From NCBI GenBank assembly GCA_902798285.1, contig CADBVZ010000015.1:35247-90722 (forward strand): 55,476 bases of DNA, in the 5' to 3' direction. The notes under the pieces are model-generated. The model was given only the letters and a program-made list of their open reading frames with translations. It was not told where the DNA came from and ran no database searches. Within the stretch, counting starts at the first letter, position 1. Each line of letters begins with the position of its first letter. The stretch is from an uncultured Prevotella sp. (GTDB taxonomy: Bacteria > Bacteroidota > Bacteroidia > Bacteroidales > Bacteroidaceae). The position numbers and the translations under genes were made by a program. Of this stretch, positions 52,614-55,476 are shown one piece after another.

Positions 52614-52627
52614 CTAATGCAGCACTT

Positions 52628-55327
52628 TTAGCCAGCATCACTGCCATCCTTAATCTTTGCAATAATTGATTCATTTACCAATCGCAAGATCTTCATTTTG
52701 ACTGAAGAAGGAGTAGTGTAACCAAAGCATCTTTTGACATCCTCTCTGGTAAACACATCAGGCAGTCGATTATAGCCCTGAACTGACTTATTGAAATGCC
52801 GCTTGCCAGAATTTAGCGCATTATTGTTCAGATCGTCGAAGTACTTTTCAGCCATGGCTCCGAAGAAGTGCTGCTGCGTGGCATACTGAATTCGTGCGAT
52901 CAGCTCGCAGAGCTTCCAGTCTGTGTCATCCACCTCATAAGTACCTTCCCAGTAGTTACCCTCCTGATGCATACTGCCCCAGTGGCGCATATCTATGAAA
53001 GGTGCTGAGTAGTTCAGAGCATGATAAGGCACACGCTTCAGCATCAGCTCGTTAGCTTCAGAATCATCCTCACGACAGTCCTCCATTCGGTTCTTGGTCC
53101 AGTCATACAGATGCTTTACCAGAGGCCAAAAGGGCAATTCACCAGCACGCTTGTCCAGTTTGTACGCCCAGTCCTTCATGCGCTCAATGCGCTCCCAGTC
53201 TATCTGCGTCTGCTCCTCAAACTCAATCATCTCGTAATTGGTCTTAGGCATCGGAATCACAGCCAGACGAGTGGAGAGTCCTGTACCAAAGTTGCGCTCA
53301 TTCACCTTCTTTTCCAGGGCGTAGTGTGTACCTGTAAAAGCATAGTTCCACATCACAGGGAATTCATCCACAGGCGAATCCGAGTTCTGGTACATCTGAC
53401 CATCTTTCTCATTATGGAAAGCTTTCAACTCCATGGCCTGCTTGTTGATCCACGAACCACCACCCTGAAGCGTGATCGAGTTATCCAACTCAGTATCAAA
53501 AGTGAACATATGCAATTGCATCTCCTTGCCATCTACGATTTCCTTCGCATTGATCATGTCCTCAATCAGCTGACCGTTAGAAGTTCGCGCAGGGTGGATT
53601 CGGATAATGCTTTGTGGCTTCTCCTTACCCTCCTTGTTGGCGGCCTTCTTCTTCATAGCAGCTTTACCAGCTTTATCCGCATCCTCTATGGGAGATATGA
53701 GCACATCGCAGATGTCGCCAGCCATCGACTTGTTAGAGGCTGGATTACCTATGATAAATAGAGCACAATTCAGTCTGCGTTCTTGCTGCGGACGATGGTA
53801 AAACCTGTACCAGCAGCGCGTCATGAGCGTCATCAGCACACCACCAGCCACAAACAGGGCTGCAGGATATTGGGTACGTTTCAACCCCTTACAGATGTCA
53901 CTGAGCATGGGGAAGTCATTGAACAATGATTCGATCTCTTCACCCCATCCTTCCAGTTTTTGGGATATATCCGAATTCCCGGACTCCTGCGCTCGGCTTT
54001 GCCGCTTGGCTTGTCCAAGAACTCCTGAAACTCCCTTAACTATCTCCTGATAGCTAAAGCCGCATGCGGCTTTCACTGCTTCTTGCATGGCCTTGGATGG
54101 CAACGAGCTTGCATACTTCTTTTCCTTTTCCGCAATGCACCCTGCTGCTGACTCCACGGTCTGTTCCACATTCTCCCCTCTTTCTTCAATGATCTCTTGC
54201 ACCCACGGCTGGGCTTCGACCACCTGTTGTACCAAGGCTTTATCTCCGTCGAGCATGAGCATAAGGTCTGTGGCGAGCTTAAGACTCTCGTTGTGGCGGT
54301 TGGAGTCTGCTGCACATGGCAGCCTGTCAGCATAACGCTGATCAATAATACTTTGTAAGTCATATCCTCTCCATGTTATTTCTTGGCACGAATTACACGC
54401 GCTCGGCTTGCCGCTTGCTACCGAAGGGACGCAAGACTTATCACGAATTATTTTTTTATCTTCGCGTAAATTCGCGAAATTCGTGCCTAATTTTTCTTTC
54501 TGTACTTCAGCACCAAACTTATGAAATAATGGTTGAGTTCTCTTCTGACGGTACTCAGGTGTAAACCTTTTGTCAAATTCTTCATCATAATAATCAAACA
54601 ATAATTCTTCGTTAATATACAAAATTTCATCCGCTTTCGGACAAAATGAGGCCCTTGTAGAGTCGATAGTAGATCGATCACTGGAGTACCCACCAAGCGC
54701 CTTAGCAAACTCAATTTGGTTATCAGCCAAGTTCCCTACGTTGATATCCGCTGTAAAGACTATTCGCAGTCCGTCACCACTACAGGAGATATGCACCAAG
54801 GCCACTCTCGCCATCAGATCCTTCATCTCGCGAAGCTTGTACCATATCTGCATAGGACTCTCCACATGGTCAATGTCCAGCATCACGAGTCCGTTCAGAT
54901 GGCAGTACTTCAGCAGTCTGCGGCGTTCCTTCACTTCCACCACGCTGCCATCCTTCTTTTTCTTCTTGCGCTTCACCTCATCGAAGAGATAGCAGCTGTA
55001 CATGAAGGCCGTCAGCTCCTGCTTCAATTCCTCAGCCCAGAGCAACAGTTTCTCCTCATCGCTCTTCTTGGCAAAGGCCTCAATAGCCCGTTTCGATTTT
55101 AGTTCTTTTGGGTATCTTATCAGGAACTTCTGGTAGTCCGAGTTCTGCAGCCAGGTATGGATAGCGGCTACGCCCTCCCCTTCCTTATCGGCAGCCACAG
55201 CCGCTTTCACGGCTCTGCGTGCATCAATATGCCAGGCTGTCTTCTGGCTCTTAACTTCCTTCCAGAAGTCCCCTCTGCCGCATTTCGCGGCAGAGGACTT
55301 CTTCACATCTTTCTGGTATGTAATCAT
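52628..55327 (-). CDS. VirE N-terminal / DUF3987 primase-helicase-like protein
   Basis: 899 residues from the ATG at 55327; the TTG two codons earlier is rejected. The N-terminal BT4734/VirE-like domain (about 1-200) shows LVMLDIDHVESP and VHISCSGDGLRIVF, resembling primase-type folds. The DUF3987 part has a Walker-like GNPASNKSMAGD and FDTELDNSITLQGGG. The family is common in Bacteroidota beside SSB-like, HU-like and cell-wall hydrolase genes in mobile or capsule-linked modules; here the SSB-like gene is upstream and M15 downstream. Two in-frame repeat insertions lie at about residues 281-314 and 418-451. Its role, perhaps replication of a mobile unit, is uncertain. Confidence 0.85.
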   Translation of the reverse strand: MITYQKDVKKSSAAKCGRGDFWKEVKSQKTAWHIDARRAVKAAVAADKEGEGVAAIHTWLQNSDYQKFLIRYPKELKSKRAIEAFAKKSDEEKLLLWAEELKQELTAFMYSCYLFDEVKRKKKKKDGSVVEVKERRRLLKYCHLNGLVMLDIDHVESPMQIWYKLREMKDLMARVALVHISCSGDGLRIVFTADINVGNLADNQIEFAKALGGYSSDRSTIDSTRASFCPKADEILYINEELLFDYYDEEFDKRFTPEYRQKRTQPLFHKFGAEVQKEKLGTNFANLREDKKIIRDKSCVPSVASGKPSACNSCQEITWRGYDLQSIIDQRYADRLPCAADSNRHNESLKLATDLMLMLDGDKALVQQVVEAQPWVQEIIEERGENVEQTVESAAGCIAEKEKKYASSLPSKAMQEAVKAACGFSYQEIVKGVSGVLGQAKRQSRAQESGNSDISQKLEGWGEEIESLFNDFPMLSDICKGLKRTQYPAALFVAGGVLMTLMTRCWYRFYHRPQQERRLNCALFIIGNPASNKSMAGDICDVLISPIEDADKAGKAAMKKKAANKEGKEKPQSIIRIHPARTSNGQLIEDMINAKEIVDGKEMQLHMFTFDTELDNSITLQGGGSWINKQAMELKAFHNEKDGQMYQNSDSPVDEFPVMWNYAFTGTHYALEKKVNERNFGTGLSTRLAVIPMPKTNYEMIEFEEQTQIDWERIERMKDWAYKLDKRAGELPFWPLVKHLYDWTKNRMEDCREDDSEANELMLKRVPYHALNYSAPFIDMRHWGSMHQEGNYWEGTYEVDDTDWKLCELIARIQYATQQHFFGAMAEKYFDDLNNNALNSGKRHFNKSVQGYNRLPDVFTREDVKRCFGYTTPSSVKMKILRLVNESIIAKIKDGSDAG
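53975..54073. repeat. In-frame repeat element in the VirE gene, second copy
   Basis: Contains CGGCtttGCCG and the perfect 18-bp palindrome AAAGCCGCATGCGGCTTT (54056-54073). Confidence 0.6.
54385..54487. repeat. In-frame repeat element in the VirE gene, flanked by inverted repeats
   Basis: GGCACGAATT (54385-54394) and AATTCGTGCC (54478-54487) bracket about 100 bp holding CGGCttGCCG and CTTGC-TACCGAAGGGAC-GCAAG. It codes for about 34 residues in frame. Confidence 0.65.
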
Positions 55328-55333
55328 GAGCAA

Positions 55334-55371
55334 TCAGTTTTTTACTCTTTTACTTTTTTACCTTCTTACCT
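55334..55371 (-). repeat. AAGGTAAAAAAGT-type run before the VirE gene
   Basis: On the minus strand the leader is a run of near-copies of GGTAAAAAA, like the leader of the P-type ATPase gene. No -7 element is seen here. Confidence 0.55.
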
Positions 55372-55476
55372 TTATAAGGTTTGAATGTCGGTAATATAGA
55401 ACGAATTCTCATGACGCTGCTGGTGGTTCTGGTCCTCCCAGGTGCGATGCTTCCAGTAGCCCTTCACCACATAAGG
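55372..55476 (-). CDS. Single-stranded-DNA-binding-like protein, C-terminal end (partial)
   Basis: 34 residues up to the window edge. The frame reads YWKHRTWEDQ and NSFYITDIQTL before the stop, the layout of an OB-fold SSB strand pair (xLRTRxYED...VxDNIQxL). The usual acidic SSB tail is absent, so it would be a short SSB. The gene lies 44 nt before the VirE start on the same strand, supporting a replication module. The assignment rests on a short fragment. Confidence 0.5.
   Translation of the reverse strand, partial: PYVVKGYWKHRTWEDQNHQQRHENSFYITDIQTL

Noticed and set aside
1-55476. tRNA, rRNA or insertion-sequence transposase genes
   Set aside because: I found no cloverleaf-like sequence with the conserved T-arm words, no rRNA-like stretch and no transposase domain.

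Overview
The window looks like a chromosomal segment of a Bacteroidales bacterium, most likely Prevotellaceae (Prevotella/Segatella type). Supporting signs are many promoters of the Bacteroidota form TAnnTTTG, often with a TTG about 20 bp upstream; no Shine-Dalgarno pattern; a short primary sigma factor; hybrid two-component (HTCS) sensor proteins; DUF4230, DUF4738 and DUF4890 proteins; a CarboxypepD-type outer-membrane barrel; and a VirE/DUF3987 protein. Only families named in the entries are claimed. No database search was run.

Layout. 0-3 kb: end of ribosomal protein L31 type B, a nuclease lipoprotein, an overlapping glutathione peroxidase/thioredoxin reductase pair, and a candidate small RNA. 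3-7.6 kb: a hybrid kinase-regulator without a sensor domain, a convergent Na+/solute symporter, and a stand-alone TrpB2. 7.7-11.9 kb: a glycine-rich outer-membrane barrel protein, divergent from aroB. 11.9-20.8 kb: one tightly packed minus-strand cluster with three tandem ROK sugar-kinase paralogues followed by a hotdog thioesterase and menF-menD-menB-menC-menE. 21-25.8 kb: lysS, gpsA, pgi and a HAD phosphatase. 25.8-31.4 kb: CotH-like and DUF lipoproteins, a DUF4230 pair, a histidine-kinase-like protein without its key residues, and trmO. 31.5-35 kb: an intact sensor kinase, a metallo-hydrolase and rpoD.

35-46 kb holds a carbohydrate module read on the minus strand: a beta-propeller sensor protein, a PA14-type GH31 alpha-xylosidase, a GH2 beta-galactosidase and a second GH31. 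The set suggests trimming of xyloglucan-type oligosaccharides. No SusC/SusD pair is in the window. 46-51.7 kb has a Zn/Cd-type P1B ATPase facing a LacI regulator plus a second beta-propeller sensor. That second sensor has no kinase or output domain, and its whole cytoplasmic tail is read antisense to the end of the ATPase gene. 51.8-55.5 kb has a candidate small RNA, an M15 peptidase, a VirE/DUF3987 protein and the end of an SSB-like protein.

Three themes stand out. First, signalling proteins here are unusually eroded: one sensor without output, one sensor with an ATPase domain but no phosphoacceptor, one output half without a sensor, and one kinase-like protein with Arg in place of the phosphoacceptor His. 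Second, the three ROK paralogues have diverged at different catalytic positions. Third, short palindromic or heptad-repeat sequences sit in frame inside at least five coding sequences and just upstream of several start codons, which recalls palindromic elements inserted in genes in other bacteria.
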